DNA of 64,000 nt from Holophagaceae bacterium (GCA_016710635.1 JADJVL010000011.1:115559-179558), one strand, 5' to 3'. Counted from the first letter of the stretch, positions 15,734 through 24,329 are shown. Notes: generated from the letters alone by a model not told the origin. A program made the numbers and translations.

Positions 15734-16942
15734 TCAAGCCCGCACAAACCGTGGCCGGAAGGCCTCTCCCACCCAGTAGACGAGTTCCAGGGGATCCCCC
15801 AGGTCCCAGAGCAGGATGTCGGCCTTCGCGCCGGGGTGGAGGTGGCCCAGGTCCTCCCGGCCCAGGCTGCGGGCGGCGTGCAGGGTGAGGGCGGTGAAGG
15901 CCTCCTCGAAGGTCATGCGGAGCTGCAGGCAGCCCAGGCGCAGCACCAGCAGGGGATCGAGGCAGGGGCTCGAGCCGGGGTTGAAGTCCGAGGCGAGGGC
16001 CACCTCGCAGCCCGCCCCGATCATGGCCCGGGCCGGCGCCCAGTCCCGCATGCCCAGGAAGAGCGTCGTCGCGGGCAGCAGCACCGGCCGCACCCGGGCC
16101 GCCGCCATGGCGCGCATGCCCTGCTCGCTGCAGAACATCAGGTGGTCCGCCGAGGCCGCCCCCAATTCCGCCGCCAGCTCGGCGCCGCCGGTCCAGCTCA
16201 GCTCGTCGGCGTGCACCCGGGGCTGCAGGCCCAGGCGCTGGCCCGCTTCGAAGATCCGCCGGCCCTGGGCGACGGAAAAGACGCCGGTCTCCACGAAGAC
16301 ATCGGCGTAGCGGGCCACGCCGGGCTGGCGGCGCACCAGCTCGGGCAGCCATTCGTCCGCCACCAGGGCCGCGTAGCCTTCCGCGTCGCCGCCGAATTCC
16401 GCCGGGATGTCGTGGGCCGGCAGGAGGGTGATGTCCAGGGACCAGCCCGCGGCCCGGAGCCGGCCGTAGGCCTCCAGCAGGCGGGCTTCGGCCTCCAGCT
16501 CCAGGCCGTAGCCGGTCTTGGCCTCCAGGTGGACCACGCCCCGGTCCCGGAGCGTCCGCAGCCGGGCTTCGCCATCCGCCACCAGCTGGTCGACGGTAGC
16601 CAGCCTCGTGGCGCGCACGGTCTCGCGAATGCCGCCGCCCTCCGCGGCGACTTGGGCATAGGGCACACCGTGGAGGCGACGGTTGAACTCGCCGCTGCGG
16701 TCGCCGCCGAAGAGGAGATGGGTGTGGGGATCCACGAAGCCCGGGCAGGCCCAGGCCCCGCCGCCGTCCAGGGTCGGCGCCCCGGCGAAGGCCGCGGGCA
16801 GGTCGGTGCGGCGGCCCATCCAGAGGACGCGGCCGCCCTCCAGCGCCAGGGCCGCGTCGGGAATGCGGTCCACGGCCCAGGCGGCGCGGGGATCCGGGCT
16901 CAGCAGCCCCTTGAGGTTCGTCAGCACCCGGCATTCGCTCAT
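15734..16942 (-). CDS. hutI: imidazolonepropionase
   Basis: 402 residues. It hydrolyses 4-imidazolone-5-propionate to formiminoglutamate in histidine breakdown. Amidohydrolase signatures: F-V-D-P-H-T-H-L-L-F-G-G, the E-A-K-T-G-Y-G-L segment, H-A-D-E-L-S-W, and the late D-F-N-P-G-S metal/active-site stretch. Full length. No other hut gene (hutH, hutU, hutG) lies in the window, so the pathway must be encoded elsewhere. It is transcribed away from the divergent gene at 17007. Confidence 0.93.
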   Translation of the reverse strand: MSECRVLTNLKGLLSPDPRAAWAVDRIPDAALALEGGRVLWMGRRTDLPAAFAGAPTLDGGGAWACPGFVDPHTHLLFGGDRSGEFNRRLHGVPYAQVAAEGGGIRETVRATRLATVDQLVADGEARLRTLRDRGVVHLEAKTGYGLELEAEARLLEAYGRLRAAGWSLDITLLPAHDIPAEFGGDAEGYAALVADEWLPELVRRQPGVARYADVFVETGVFSVAQGRRIFEAGQRLGLQPRVHADELSWTGGAELAAELGAASADHLMFCSEQGMRAMAAARVRPVLLPATTLFLGMRDWAPARAMIGAGCEVALASDFNPGSSPCLDPLLVLRLGCLQLRMTFEEAFTALTLHAARSLGREDLGHLHPGAKADILLWDLGDPLELVYWVGEAFRPRFVRA

Positions 16943-16983
16943 GGCAACAGTCTGCCAGGGCCGCCGGGCCGGGACGGTCGCGA

Positions 16984-16989
16984 TAGACT
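16984..16989 (+). promoter_or_regulatory. candidate -10 box TAGACT
   Basis: TAGACT sits 17 bases before the start codon at 17007. No convincing -35 is visible. The same hexamer precedes ackA and nnr. Confidence 0.35.
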
Positions 16990-17006
16990 GCGCCGGAGGA
17001 GTCCCC

Positions 17007-17807
17007 ATGGTGCTGCGTCCGCTGGCTTGTGCCGTTGCGCTCTGGGGCGCGCTGCTCCCGGCCCAGGCGCCGCAGCGTCCACCTGTGCCCGGGCCGCCGC
17101 CCCTGCAGGCCGGGGAAGGCCTGGCGGTGTCGGGCACCGATGGGGAGGTCCACGGCTACGGGACCTCCAAGGCCGAAGCCGCCATGGGCGTCCTGGCCAG
17201 GCTCGTGTGGCTCAAGTTCGAGGGCAACGAGTGGGCCGCCCGGGGCCTGACCTACAAGTGCAAAGGCGCCGCGGAAGCGCTGGACGGCGCCGGGGCCAAG
17301 GGGCACGGCCGGGTGGACCTGGACGGGGCGCTTCGCGGGGACTGCACCCGGGCCTTCCTCGCGTGGATCGCCCTGAGCGCCGACGAGTGGCGGAAAGTCT
17401 ACGGGGAAGGCGTCGCCCGGGCCCGCCTGGACGAGGCTTTCCACCCCTTCCTGGGCGGGCGCCTGCCCCGGGGCGAGACCCTGCCGGCCTTCACCCCCGC
17501 CTGGCTCGGAGAAGGCGACCTGCTGCGCACCTCGCCGGAAGGGTTTCTCCGGTGGCTCAACGATCCGGAGCAGTCGGAACTGCTCTCGCGGTGCCGCCGC
17601 ACCCTGGGCAGCCGCTCCTTCCACTTCAAGGACCTGGCGGAAATGGAGGACTGGTGGTTCCAGGCGGGACCCGGTCCGGGGGGCGCGGGGGTCTGGACCG
17701 TCGGCGGCAACGGCGAGATCGTCGCGGTCCTCCACCAGCCCGGCCCCGGCAGCGCCGCGCAGGGCGTGGCGCGCTTCAAGGCCATCATGGGGATCAAGCG
17801 GAAATGA
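17007..17807 (+). CDS. exported protein, possibly a degenerate penicillin-binding/transpeptidase-like domain
   Basis: 266 residues with a signal peptide (residues 1-20) and a GGAGGA ribosome site. The segment G-H-G-R-V-D-L-D-G-A-L-R-G-D-C-T-R-A-F resembles the region around the SxN motif of penicillin-binding and class D beta-lactamase-like proteins (G-x-V-x-L-xx-A-L-xx-S-C-N-x-x-F). Here the key Ser-x-Asn reads Asp-Cys-Thr, and no clear S-x-x-K is found, so catalysis is doubtful. Its stop overlaps the start of the aldehyde dehydrogenase by four bases. Function unknown; the similarity is an inference. Confidence 0.7.
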   Translation: MVLRPLACAVALWGALLPAQAPQRPPVPGPPPLQAGEGLAVSGTDGEVHGYGTSKAEAAMGVLARLVWLKFEGNEWAARGLTYKCKGAAEALDGAGAKGHGRVDLDGALRGDCTRAFLAWIALSADEWRKVYGEGVARARLDEAFHPFLGGRLPRGETLPAFTPAWLGEGDLLRTSPEGFLRWLNDPEQSELLSRCRRTLGSRSFHFKDLAEMEDWWFQAGPGPGGAGVWTVGGNGEIVAVLHQPGPGSAAQGVARFKAIMGIKRK

Positions 17808-19141
17808 GCGGACCTGACCCTTTCCTGGAAGACACGCTGACCACGGCGCTGCGGGCCTTCGAAGGCTGGCGGCGGTCGTCCCGGGCTGCGCGGAGCGGCC
17901 TGCTGCGGTTCTGGGAGGAGGGCGTCGCCGAGCGGCTGCCGGAGCTCGCCCGCCTGGTCACGGAAGAGACGGGAAAGCCCATCACCCAGGCGAAGGGCGA
18001 AGTCCAGCGGGGTCTGCTCACCCTGCGGGCCACGGAGGAAGCCGTGGGCGTCTTCGGGGAGGAGGCCATCCCCTACGACCTGATGGCCGGCGGCGAGGGT
18101 TGCCGGGCCGTGCTGGCGCGCTTCCCCCTGGGACCGGTGCTGGCCATCACGCCCTTCAACTTCCCGGTGAACCTCGCCCTCCACAAGCTCGCCCCCGCCG
18201 TGGGCGCGGGCTGCAGCGTGGTGTGGAAGCCCTGCCCCCAGGCGCCGCGGACCTCGGCCCTCCTGCTGGAGACTTTCCAGGAGGCCGCCCGCAAGGCCGG
18301 CGCCGAGCCGGCGCTGATCCAGAAGGCGGAGGTGCCCCCGGACCAGGCGGAAGCCCTGGCCCTGGACGGCCGCATCGCCGTGGTCAGCTTCACCGGCAGT
18401 GAGCGGGTGGGTCTGCACCTGCGCGGCCTTCTGCGCGGCAAGCCCCTGGTGCTCGAACTGGGGGGCAATGCGGCGGTGGTGCTGGACTCGGGCGTGGACC
18501 CGGCCACCGCGGCGAAGGCTCTGGCCCCCGCCGCGGTGGCCTCCGCCGGGCAGAGCTGCTGCAAGGCCCAGCGGATCTATGTCCCCGCCGGGGACTTCGA
18601 GGCCTTCGCGGCGGCCTTCGTGGCGGCGGTGCGGGCCCTGGCGGTGGGGGATCCCATGGAGCCCCGGACCGTGGTGGGACCCCTCGTCGACGAGGCCGCC
18701 GCGATGCGCCTGGACGCCGGCCTCGACCGGGCCGTGGCGGCGGGGGCCACCGTGCTGCTGCGGGGCGCGCGGCAGGGACGGCTGCTGCCTCCGGCGGTGC
18801 TCACGGGCCTGCCCGACGAGGATCCCCTGTGCTGCGAGGAGCTCTTCGGACCCGTCACCGTGCTGAGCCCGGTGCGGGACTTCGAGGAGGGCCTCCACCG
18901 GGCGGCGGCCACCCGCTTCGGCCTGCGGGCCTCGGTCTACACCCGGGACCTGGGGCGCTGGGCCCGGGCCCGGGAGGTGCTGCGGGCGGGCTGCGTGCTC
19001 CTCAACCTGCCGCCCACCTATCGCCTGGACGCCGCGCCCTTCGGCGGCCTGGGCGCCTCCGGACAGGGGCTCGAAGGTCCGCGCTTCGCCCTGGAGGCCT
19101 TCACGGAAGCGCGGCTCCTGGTGGAGGGTCCGGTTCTCTGA
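17804..19141 (+). CDS. aldehyde dehydrogenase family protein
   Basis: 445 residues, slightly short for the NAD(P)-dependent ALDH family (about 480). It has I-T-P-F-N-F-P-V-N-L (catalytic Asn), V-W-K-P-C-P, the NAD loop S-F-T-G-S-E-R-V-G, E-L-G-G-N-A (general-base Glu) and the catalytic Cys at about 252 in A-G-Q-S-C-C-K. These oxidise aldehydes to acids through a thioester. The substrate is not evident; succinate-semialdehyde and related acids are common for this subgroup. Translationally coupled to the preceding gene by an ATGA overlap. Confidence 0.88.
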   Translation: MSGPDPFLEDTLTTALRAFEGWRRSSRAARSGLLRFWEEGVAERLPELARLVTEETGKPITQAKGEVQRGLLTLRATEEAVGVFGEEAIPYDLMAGGEGCRAVLARFPLGPVLAITPFNFPVNLALHKLAPAVGAGCSVVWKPCPQAPRTSALLLETFQEAARKAGAEPALIQKAEVPPDQAEALALDGRIAVVSFTGSERVGLHLRGLLRGKPLVLELGGNAAVVLDSGVDPATAAKALAPAAVASAGQSCCKAQRIYVPAGDFEAFAAAFVAAVRALAVGDPMEPRTVVGPLVDEAAAMRLDAGLDRAVAAGATVLLRGARQGRLLPPAVLTGLPDEDPLCCEELFGPVTVLSPVRDFEEGLHRAAATRFGLRASVYTRDLGRWARAREVLRAGCVLLNLPPTYRLDAAPFGGLGASGQGLEGPRFALEAFTEARLLVEGPVL

Positions 19142-19176
19142 ATCCGCTTTGCCCGCCGTTCGGGGATGATGAAGGG

Positions 19177-19842
19177 ATGGCGCCGAGCTTCCGCAAGCCC
19201 CCGAACCCGAACCGCCGCCGCTATGTGCGGATCGGTCTGCTGGCGGCGCTGCCGGTGCTCTGGTTCGCCACCCTCCGCTTCGGGCCGGGGCTCTCGGTCC
19301 TGGGCCGCGCCGAGCCCGCCCCGGCGGTCTTCGCCTTCCACGCCCGGGGTCTGCTGCAGTCCCAGCTCGGCTATCCCCGCACCCTGGAGGCCCACCTCCC
19401 GGCCCCCGCGCCGGGGTCGAACGAGGAGGCCCAGCTTCGCCTCATGGGTTTCTGGACCGGGCGCGAGTGGTCCGCGAAGGCCCTCGGCTATGGCCGGGTG
19501 GAGGGCAGGGCCCTGAAGCTGCTGGCGGGCCGCCTCGAGGTGGCGGAGGTCAGTGGCGTCACCACGGCCCGGGACTACAACGGCCCGCTCCTTTGCCAGG
19601 TGGACTACCGGGTGCGGTGGGCGTACCGGGACGAGCTGGATGAGTTCATGCGGGTGAAGGGCCTGGTGCCCTACCAGCTTCCCCGGAACCTGGGCATCCA
19701 GGCCCCCGGCGGCGTGGCCTCCCGGCAGGTGACCCTGGAGCGCAAAGGCCTCGGCTGGTCGGTCCAGGACGCCGATGAAGTGCGGCGGCGCGAGGCCGGC
19801 CTGCCCAGTCCCAACTACCGCCTCCTCGCCTTCTTCCTCTGA
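19177..19842 (+). CDS. membrane-anchored protein of unknown function
   Basis: 221 residues. Basic start (RKPPNPNRRRYVR) followed by one transmembrane helix (I-G-L-L-A-A-L-P-V-L-W-F-A-T) points to a single-pass inner-membrane protein with a periplasmic domain of about 180 residues. No motif recognised. It is followed eight bases later by the next gene, so it belongs to the run leading to pta. Confidence 0.7.
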   Translation: MAPSFRKPPNPNRRRYVRIGLLAALPVLWFATLRFGPGLSVLGRAEPAPAVFAFHARGLLQSQLGYPRTLEAHLPAPAPGSNEEAQLRLMGFWTGREWSAKALGYGRVEGRALKLLAGRLEVAEVSGVTTARDYNGPLLCQVDYRVRWAYRDELDEFMRVKGLVPYQLPRNLGIQAPGGVASRQVTLERKGLGWSVQDADEVRRREAGLPSPNYRLLAFFL

Positions 19843-19849
19843 GGTCCCC

Positions 19850-20206
19850 ATGCCGCTTTCCATGCCCTTCCTGCGCGGCCAGCTCGTGGTGGCCGTCCTC
19901 CACAACCCCCGGCAGAAGTTCTGGGGCCGCATCCTCGGCCTGGAGGCGGCGGGCCTCGTGATCCGCGGCGTGGACCTGGCGCCCTGGGAGGAGATCCTCA
20001 GCCTGGTGAAGAACGGCCAGGCGGACCAGGTGGCCCTGGGCACCCGCTACGTGCCCCTGCACCGGGTGGAGAGCGTCTACCTGGACGAGCCCAGCAGCGG
20101 CGCCCAGAGCCTGGGCCAGGGTTTCCAGGACCGCACCGGCATCGATCCCCAGGTCTTCCTCGCCGATCCCCTGCCGCCGGGCCTGGCGCGCAAGGCCCGG
20201 CGCTGA
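19850..20206 (+). CDS. conserved hypothetical protein
   Basis: 118 residues, compact and beta-strand-like at the start (G-Q-L-V-V-A-V-L-H-N-P-R-Q-K-F-W-G-R-I-L-G-L), with a charged middle and a disordered basic tail. No known family seen. It starts seven bases after the previous gene and ends eight bases before pta, so it is very probably in the same transcript. Confidence 0.7.
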   Translation: MPLSMPFLRGQLVVAVLHNPRQKFWGRILGLEAAGLVIRGVDLAPWEEILSLVKNGQADQVALGTRYVPLHRVESVYLDEPSSGAQSLGQGFQDRTGIDPQVFLADPLPPGLARKARR

Positions 20207-20213
20207 GGCGGCC

Positions 20214-21227
20214 ATGACGAACGCGAACCACGCCGCCCTCTTCGAAGGCCTGCGGGCCAAGGCCAAGGCCGCCCGCCGCCACCTCGTGCTGCCGGAGGGC
20301 GGGGACGACCGCACCCTGCGGGCCGCCGCCGCCCTGCTGCAGGAGGATCTATGCGCCGTGACGCTCCTCGGACGCCCCGCCGCCATCCTGGCCCGGGCCG
20401 GGGAACTGGGCCTCGACCTCGCCGCCGCCGCGCTCCGGGATCCCGCCGACGACGAGCTCTCCGGGGAGCTGGCCGGCGCCTTCTGGGAGGCGCGCCGGGC
20501 CAAGGGCATCAGCGAGGCGCTGGCCCTGGAGGCGGTGCGGGAGCCCTTGTGGTTCGGGGGCATGATGGTGCGGGAAGGGCACGCCGACGGCTTCGTGGCC
20601 GGCGCCCTCAACACCACGGCGGAGACCGTGCGGGCCTGCCTTCAGACCCTAGGCCCCGCGCCGGGGCTGCGCACCGTCAGCAGCTTCTTCCTCATGGTCC
20701 ATCCCGACCCGGCCTTCGGCCAGGCCGGGGCCATGGTCTACAGCGACTGCGCGGTGGTGCCCGACCCCACCCCGGAGCAGCTCGCGGACATCGCCATCTC
20801 CGCGGCGGCCAGCGCGGCGAGCCTGGGGCTGGAGCCCCGGGTGGCCTTCCTGAGCTTCTCCACCAAGGGCTCCGCGGAGCATCCCCGGGTGGACAAGGTG
20901 CGGGCGGCCCTGGCCCTGTTCCAGGCGCGTGCGCCGCAGATCCCCGCGGACGGCGAACTGCAGCTGGATGCGGCGCTCCTGCCCGCCATCGGCGCGAAGA
21001 AGGCCCCGGGCAGCCCCGTCGCGGGCCGGGCCACCGTGCTGGTGTTTCCCGACCTCGACGCCGGCAACATCGCCTACAAGGCCACGGAGCGCCTGGGTGG
21101 GGCTTCGGCCACGGGACCCCTGCTCCAGGGCCTGGCGAAGCCCGGCAACGACCTCAGCCGCGGCTGCTCCTGGCAGGACATCGCCGACGTGGCGGTCCTC
21201 ACCTGCCTGCAGGCGCGGCGCCCGTGA
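20214..21227 (+). CDS. pta: phosphate acetyltransferase
   Basis: 337 residues, typical for the short (Pta-I) form without the N-terminal P-loop domain. It converts acetyl-CoA plus phosphate to acetyl phosphate. Diagnostic segments: L-P-E-G-G-D-D-R near residue 25, A-D-G-F-V-A-G-A, the active-site region S-S-F-F-L-M, the V-A-F-L-S-F-S-T-K-G-S stretch and V-F-P-D-L-D-A-G-N-I-A-Y-K. It overlaps purN by four bases and precedes ackA, completing the acetyl-CoA to acetate route. Confidence 0.94.
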   Translation: MTNANHAALFEGLRAKAKAARRHLVLPEGGDDRTLRAAAALLQEDLCAVTLLGRPAAILARAGELGLDLAAAALRDPADDELSGELAGAFWEARRAKGISEALALEAVREPLWFGGMMVREGHADGFVAGALNTTAETVRACLQTLGPAPGLRTVSSFFLMVHPDPAFGQAGAMVYSDCAVVPDPTPEQLADIAISAAASAASLGLEPRVAFLSFSTKGSAEHPRVDKVRAALALFQARAPQIPADGELQLDAALLPAIGAKKAPGSPVAGRATVLVFPDLDAGNIAYKATERLGGASATGPLLQGLAKPGNDLSRGCSWQDIADVAVLTCLQARRP

Positions 21228-21838
21228 CGCGGCTCGCCTTCTTCCTCTCCGGGACCGGCGGCAATGCCCTGAACCTGCTGCAGGCCTGCCGGGAGGGTCG
21301 CGTGCCCGGCGAGCCTGTGCTGGCCATCGCCTCCTCGGCCAGGGCCGCGGGCCTGGCAAAACTGGAAGCCGAGGGTCTGCGGGGCCTCGTCCTTGAGCGG
21401 CGGGCCTTCGACTCGGACGCGGCCTTCTCCGAGGCCTGCTTCGCCGCCTGCGCCGCCGCCGGAGTGGAGGTCGTGTGCCTGGCGGGCTGGCTCAAAAAGC
21501 TGAGCATCCCCCGCGCCTGGGAAGGACGGATCCTCAACATCCATCCGGCCCTCCTGCCGAAGCATGGCGGTCCTGGAATGTACGGCATGCACGTGCACCG
21601 GGCGGTGCTGGCGGCGGGGGAAACGGAAAGCGGCGCCACGGTGCACCTCGTGGACGAGGTCTATGACCACGGCCGCATCCTGGCCCAGGCCCGGGTGCCC
21701 GTCGTGGCCGGAGAGGCGCCGGAGGCGCTGCAGCAGCGGGTCTACGCCGCGGAGATGGCGCTCTATCCGGAAGCCCTGGCGGCCTTCCTCGCCGGCCGTG
21801 ATCCGGACCGTGATCCTGATCGGGAAGGCCGGCCCTAG
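21224..21838 (+). CDS. purN: phosphoribosylglycinamide formyltransferase
   Basis: 204 residues starting at GTG 21224 in a GTGA overlap with pta. PurN transfers a formyl group from 10-formyl-tetrahydrofolate to GAR in purine synthesis. It has the N-terminal L-S-G-T-G-G-N-A-L phosphate-binding loop, the catalytic N-I-H-P-A-L-L-P (Asn, His) and the Asp in V-Y-D-H-G-R-I-L. In E. coli-type enzymes the serine-rich SGxGSN loop is standard; here it reads SGTGGN. Its position between pta and ackA is unusual. Confidence 0.92.
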   Translation: MTRLAFFLSGTGGNALNLLQACREGRVPGEPVLAIASSARAAGLAKLEAEGLRGLVLERRAFDSDAAFSEACFAACAAAGVEVVCLAGWLKKLSIPRAWEGRILNIHPALLPKHGGPGMYGMHVHRAVLAAGETESGATVHLVDEVYDHGRILAQARVPVVAGEAPEALQQRVYAAEMALYPEALAAFLAGRDPDRDPDREGRP

Positions 21839-21841
21839 ACT
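21836..21841 (+). promoter_or_regulatory. candidate -10 box TAGACT before ackA
   Basis: TAGACT overlaps the purN stop codon and is 21 bases from the ackA start. It could give ackA an internal promoter. No clear -35. Confidence 0.3.
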
Positions 21842-21862
21842 GGGGTCCACGAAGGAGCCGCC

Positions 21863-23029
21863 ATGCGCGTCCTGGTCCTCAACGCCGGTTCCAGCAGCCT
21901 GAAGTTCAACCTCTTCGAGATGGCCGACGAGTCCCTGATCCTGGAGGGGCTGGTGGAGCGCATCGGCGTGGACGGGCGGCTGGCCTGGTCCGTGGGTGCG
22001 GAATCCGGCGTGCAGGAGGTGCAGCTGCCGGACCATGCGGCAGCCCTGGCGGCCATGATCGAGCTCCTGGAGGCCCGGCTGGGCAGCGGCGCCCGCATCC
22101 ACGCCGTGGGCCACCGGGTGGTGCATGGCGGACCGAAGTACGGCGAGAGCACCCTCATCACCCCGGAGGTCCTTGCCGACATCGAGGCCTACGCCCTCTA
22201 CGCGCCCCTCCACAACCCCAACAACGCACTGGGCATCCGGGTCGCCAAGGCGGCCCTGCCGGACGTGCCCCACATCGCCGTCTTCGACACGGCCTTCCAC
22301 CACACCATGCCGGAGCATGCCCGCACCTACGGGATCCCCTACGAGCTGTCCATGAAGTACGGCATCCGCCGCTACGGCTTCCACGGCTCGAGCCACGCTT
22401 ATGTCGCAGCGCGGACCGCGATCCTGGTGGCGCGACCCCTGCGGAGCCTCAAGCTCATCACCTGCCACATCGGCAACGGCACCTCCGTGTGCGCGGTGCG
22501 CTATGGCCACAGCATGGACACCAGCATGGGCATGACGCCGCTCCAGGGGGTCATCATGGGCACCCGCTGCGGCACCCTCGACCCCAGCATCGTGGACCTG
22601 CTCATCGACAAGGAGCACCTCGACTACCAGGCCATCACCGAACTGCTCAACAAGAAGTCGGGCCTGCTGGGCATCAGCGGCGTGTCCAGCGACTTCCGGG
22701 AGATCGAGGCCGCCGCGGACGCGGGCATCCCACGGGCCATCCTCGCCCGGGACATCCTCACCTACGACGTGCGCAAGTTCATCGGCAGCTACGTCAGCGT
22801 CATGGACGGCGTGGACGCCATCACCTTCACCGCCGGCATCGGCACCCACAGCTCCCGCCTGCGGGCGGAAGTCTGCCGCCACCTGACCTACCTCGGCGTG
22901 AAGCTGGACGAGACCTCCAACCGGGACGGGCAGGGGGAGCGCCTCATCAGCGCGGCCGATTCCCGCATCGCCGTGGCCGTGGTGCCGACGCATGAAGAGC
23001 TGATGATCGCCCGGGAGACGGTGCGGTAG
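21863..23029 (+). CDS. ackA: acetate kinase
   Basis: 388 residues, usual size. It makes ATP from acetyl phosphate. The N-terminal N-A-G-S-S-S-L-K-F signature, G-H-R-V-V-H-G-G, catalytic F-D-T-A-F-H, R-Y-G-F-H-G-S-S-H and C-H-I-G-N-G-T-S segments are intact, as are G-V-S-S-D-F-R and the F-T-A-G-I-G near the end. A GGAG site is seven bases before the ATG. It is the last gene of the pta-purN-ackA run; the following 580 bp hold only repeats. Confidence 0.96.
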   Translation: MRVLVLNAGSSSLKFNLFEMADESLILEGLVERIGVDGRLAWSVGAESGVQEVQLPDHAAALAAMIELLEARLGSGARIHAVGHRVVHGGPKYGESTLITPEVLADIEAYALYAPLHNPNNALGIRVAKAALPDVPHIAVFDTAFHHTMPEHARTYGIPYELSMKYGIRRYGFHGSSHAYVAARTAILVARPLRSLKLITCHIGNGTSVCAVRYGHSMDTSMGMTPLQGVIMGTRCGTLDPSIVDLLIDKEHLDYQAITELLNKKSGLLGISGVSSDFREIEAAADAGIPRAILARDILTYDVRKFIGSYVSVMDGVDAITFTAGIGTHSSRLRAEVCRHLTYLGVKLDETSNRDGQGERLISAADSRIAVAVVPTHEELMIARETVR

Positions 23030-23112
23030 GCCGATTGGCCGTGCTCCCTTCACTTCTTGTCGCCAGCCCTTTCCTCCTGGCTCTCCAGACTGCACGTCGC
23101 CTGCGGCGCCGG

Positions 23113-23163
23113 GCACCTCGGTTTGACATCGGGGAAGTGCGTCCCGACGCCAAACCGAGGTGC
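23113..23163. repeat. inverted repeat D, first copy
   Basis: Arms 23113-23133 and 23143-23163 (19 of 21 paired) start GCACCTCGGTTTG and end with its complement. The same arms recur at 23479-23530. Confidence 0.8.
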
Positions 23164-23252
23164 TCGTTTTCAAACAGCCGGATCGGGTCTGGTTCGGATT
23201 CGACGCTGCGTGCCAAGGGGCTGGAATTGACGAGGTCGTGCCCTTGAATGGG

Positions 23253-23341
23253 GTTGACCTTCGAACAGGCACCTTTTCAAACCATGATTCGCCTGCTTTT
23301 GGCGAATCGTGGTTTGGGAAGGTGCGAGCAAGCGATAGCGC
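23253..23341 (+). repeat. structured repeat element, copy C
   Basis: GTTGACCTT (23253-23261), seven-base spacer, 25-bp arm (23269-23293), 7-nt loop TGCTTTT, matching arm (23301-23325, all paired if G-T wobbles are allowed), two bases, tag GCAAGCGATAGCGC (23328-23341). Same plan as copies A and B, 12 kb away. Confidence 0.85.
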
Positions 23342-23478
23342 GCAAGGAACATGAATCAGGAGATGGCCGGGAGGGGGCTGGAGACCTGACGACCGCTCCT
23401 TCCACATACTCTCGTCAACCTGTTTGGCAGTGCGCGCGGCGCGTCGAAAGGCGTGTCCACTTGCGCCGCCAGCACCGG

Positions 23479-23530
23479 GCACCTCGGTTTGACATCGGGG
23501 CAGGGCGTCCCCGATGCCAAACCGAGGTGC
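23479..23530. repeat. inverted repeat D, second copy
   Basis: Arms 23479-23500 and 23509-23530 (21 of 22 paired) repeat those of 23113-23163. Both copies are preceded by CCGG and followed by TC then T-rich sequence. Confidence 0.8.
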
Positions 23531-23612
23531 TCTTTCTTGAGCATCCATCGGTGTTCCTTCGGACTGGGACTTGAGACCCGTCGATGGACAAGCAGCATTC
23601 ATGGAGAGCCAC

Positions 23613-24131
23613 TCACCCCACCACCAACCGGGGCAACCACCATCCGATCGAGAGTCCCCAGACCAGATCGATCAGGAGGTACAAGGAGCCGAAGGCGCCG
23701 GCCACCATCACGGCCCCCAGGGGCGTGCCGACGAGTCGTGCGGCCCAGCCGGGATGCTCCTTCCAGAGGCTCTCCAACAGCCCGGTAGCGTCCTCGATGC
23801 TCGGAAACGCGTGGGTGGCGATGGACACGGCGAGCCACAGGGCGGCCCAGCGAAGAAACCCCCTGGACAGGTGCCCACAGGCCGCCCAGCCGATCCCGAA
23901 GCCGAGGATGGAATTCACGAACCAGGGCGCCGAGGCGATGAGCATCCAGGCCCAGGGGGACCGGGGGCGGTCGTGGGTCACGGAGCCCATCACCAGGCCC
24001 AGGCGGAACCAGCGGATCTCGTGGATCCGGGTGCCGGTGGCCCGGCAGGCCAGGGCGTGGGCGGCCTCGTGGACCGGGATGCCCGGGAAGGGTGAGCAGG
24101 GCAGCAGTAGCCGGAAGAGGAAGCGGAACAT
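23613..24131 (-). CDS. integral membrane metalloprotease-like protein
   Basis: 172 residues with about four hydrophobic helices. The H-E-A-A-H motif near residue 21 (V-H-E-A-A-H-A-L-A-C) at the start of a helix is the zinc site seen in membrane zincins of the M50/DUF3267 kind. A second acidic ligand is not obvious; S-I-E-D-A or E-S-L-W may supply it. Substrate unknown. It is divergent from ahcY and convergent with ackA across the repeat spacer. Confidence 0.65.
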   Translation of the reverse strand: MFRFLFRLLLPCSPFPGIPVHEAAHALACRATGTRIHEIRWFRLGLVMGSVTHDRPRSPWAWMLIASAPWFVNSILGFGIGWAACGHLSRGFLRWAALWLAVSIATHAFPSIEDATGLLESLWKEHPGWAARLVGTPLGAVMVAGAFGSLYLLIDLVWGLSIGWWLPRLVVG

Positions 24132-24189
24132 GGCGCCATTGTCCCAGGGCCGTCCCGGTTTTCCTGCTGCCGGAAGGATCCGGCTACGG

Positions 24190-24195
24190 TAGAAT
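24190..24195 (+). promoter_or_regulatory. -10 box TAGAAT of the ahcY promoter
   Basis: TAGAAT is placed so that transcription would begin about 24202, exactly where the riboswitch structure begins. A -35 match is not obvious. Confidence 0.5.
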
Positions 24196-24201
24196 TTCCG
24201 G

Positions 24202-24262
24202 GTCCGAGGAGCGCTGCGAGACGCCCGTCCCAGGCTCGGACTTCAGGATCAACGGCGCTCAT
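24202..24262 (+). promoter_or_regulatory. S-adenosylhomocysteine (SAH) riboswitch
   Basis: The sequence carries the family core: CCGAGGAGCGCTGC, then CCAGGCTCGG, then CAACGGCGCTCA. GTCCGAG (24202-24208) pairs with CTCGGAC (24235-24241), and GAGCGC (24209-24214) pairs with GCGCTC (24255-24260). This is the known ahcY-motif fold, which raises expression when S-adenosylhomocysteine accumulates. It lies directly before ahcY, its expected target. Confidence 0.92.
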
Positions 24263-24329
24263 CCCACAACCCCCCGGGCCCGTGTTGGATGAGTCGATCC
24301 GCCGTGCCCGGCCGTTCAAGGAGCCGTTC

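Larger units (their letters stand above)
23030..23612. other. non-coding spacer filled with hairpin repeats
   Basis: Between ackA and a convergent metalloprotease gene. It holds two copies of one inverted repeat (23113-23163, 23479-23530) and one copy of the structured element (23253-23341). I see no gene in it. Confidence 0.7.
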
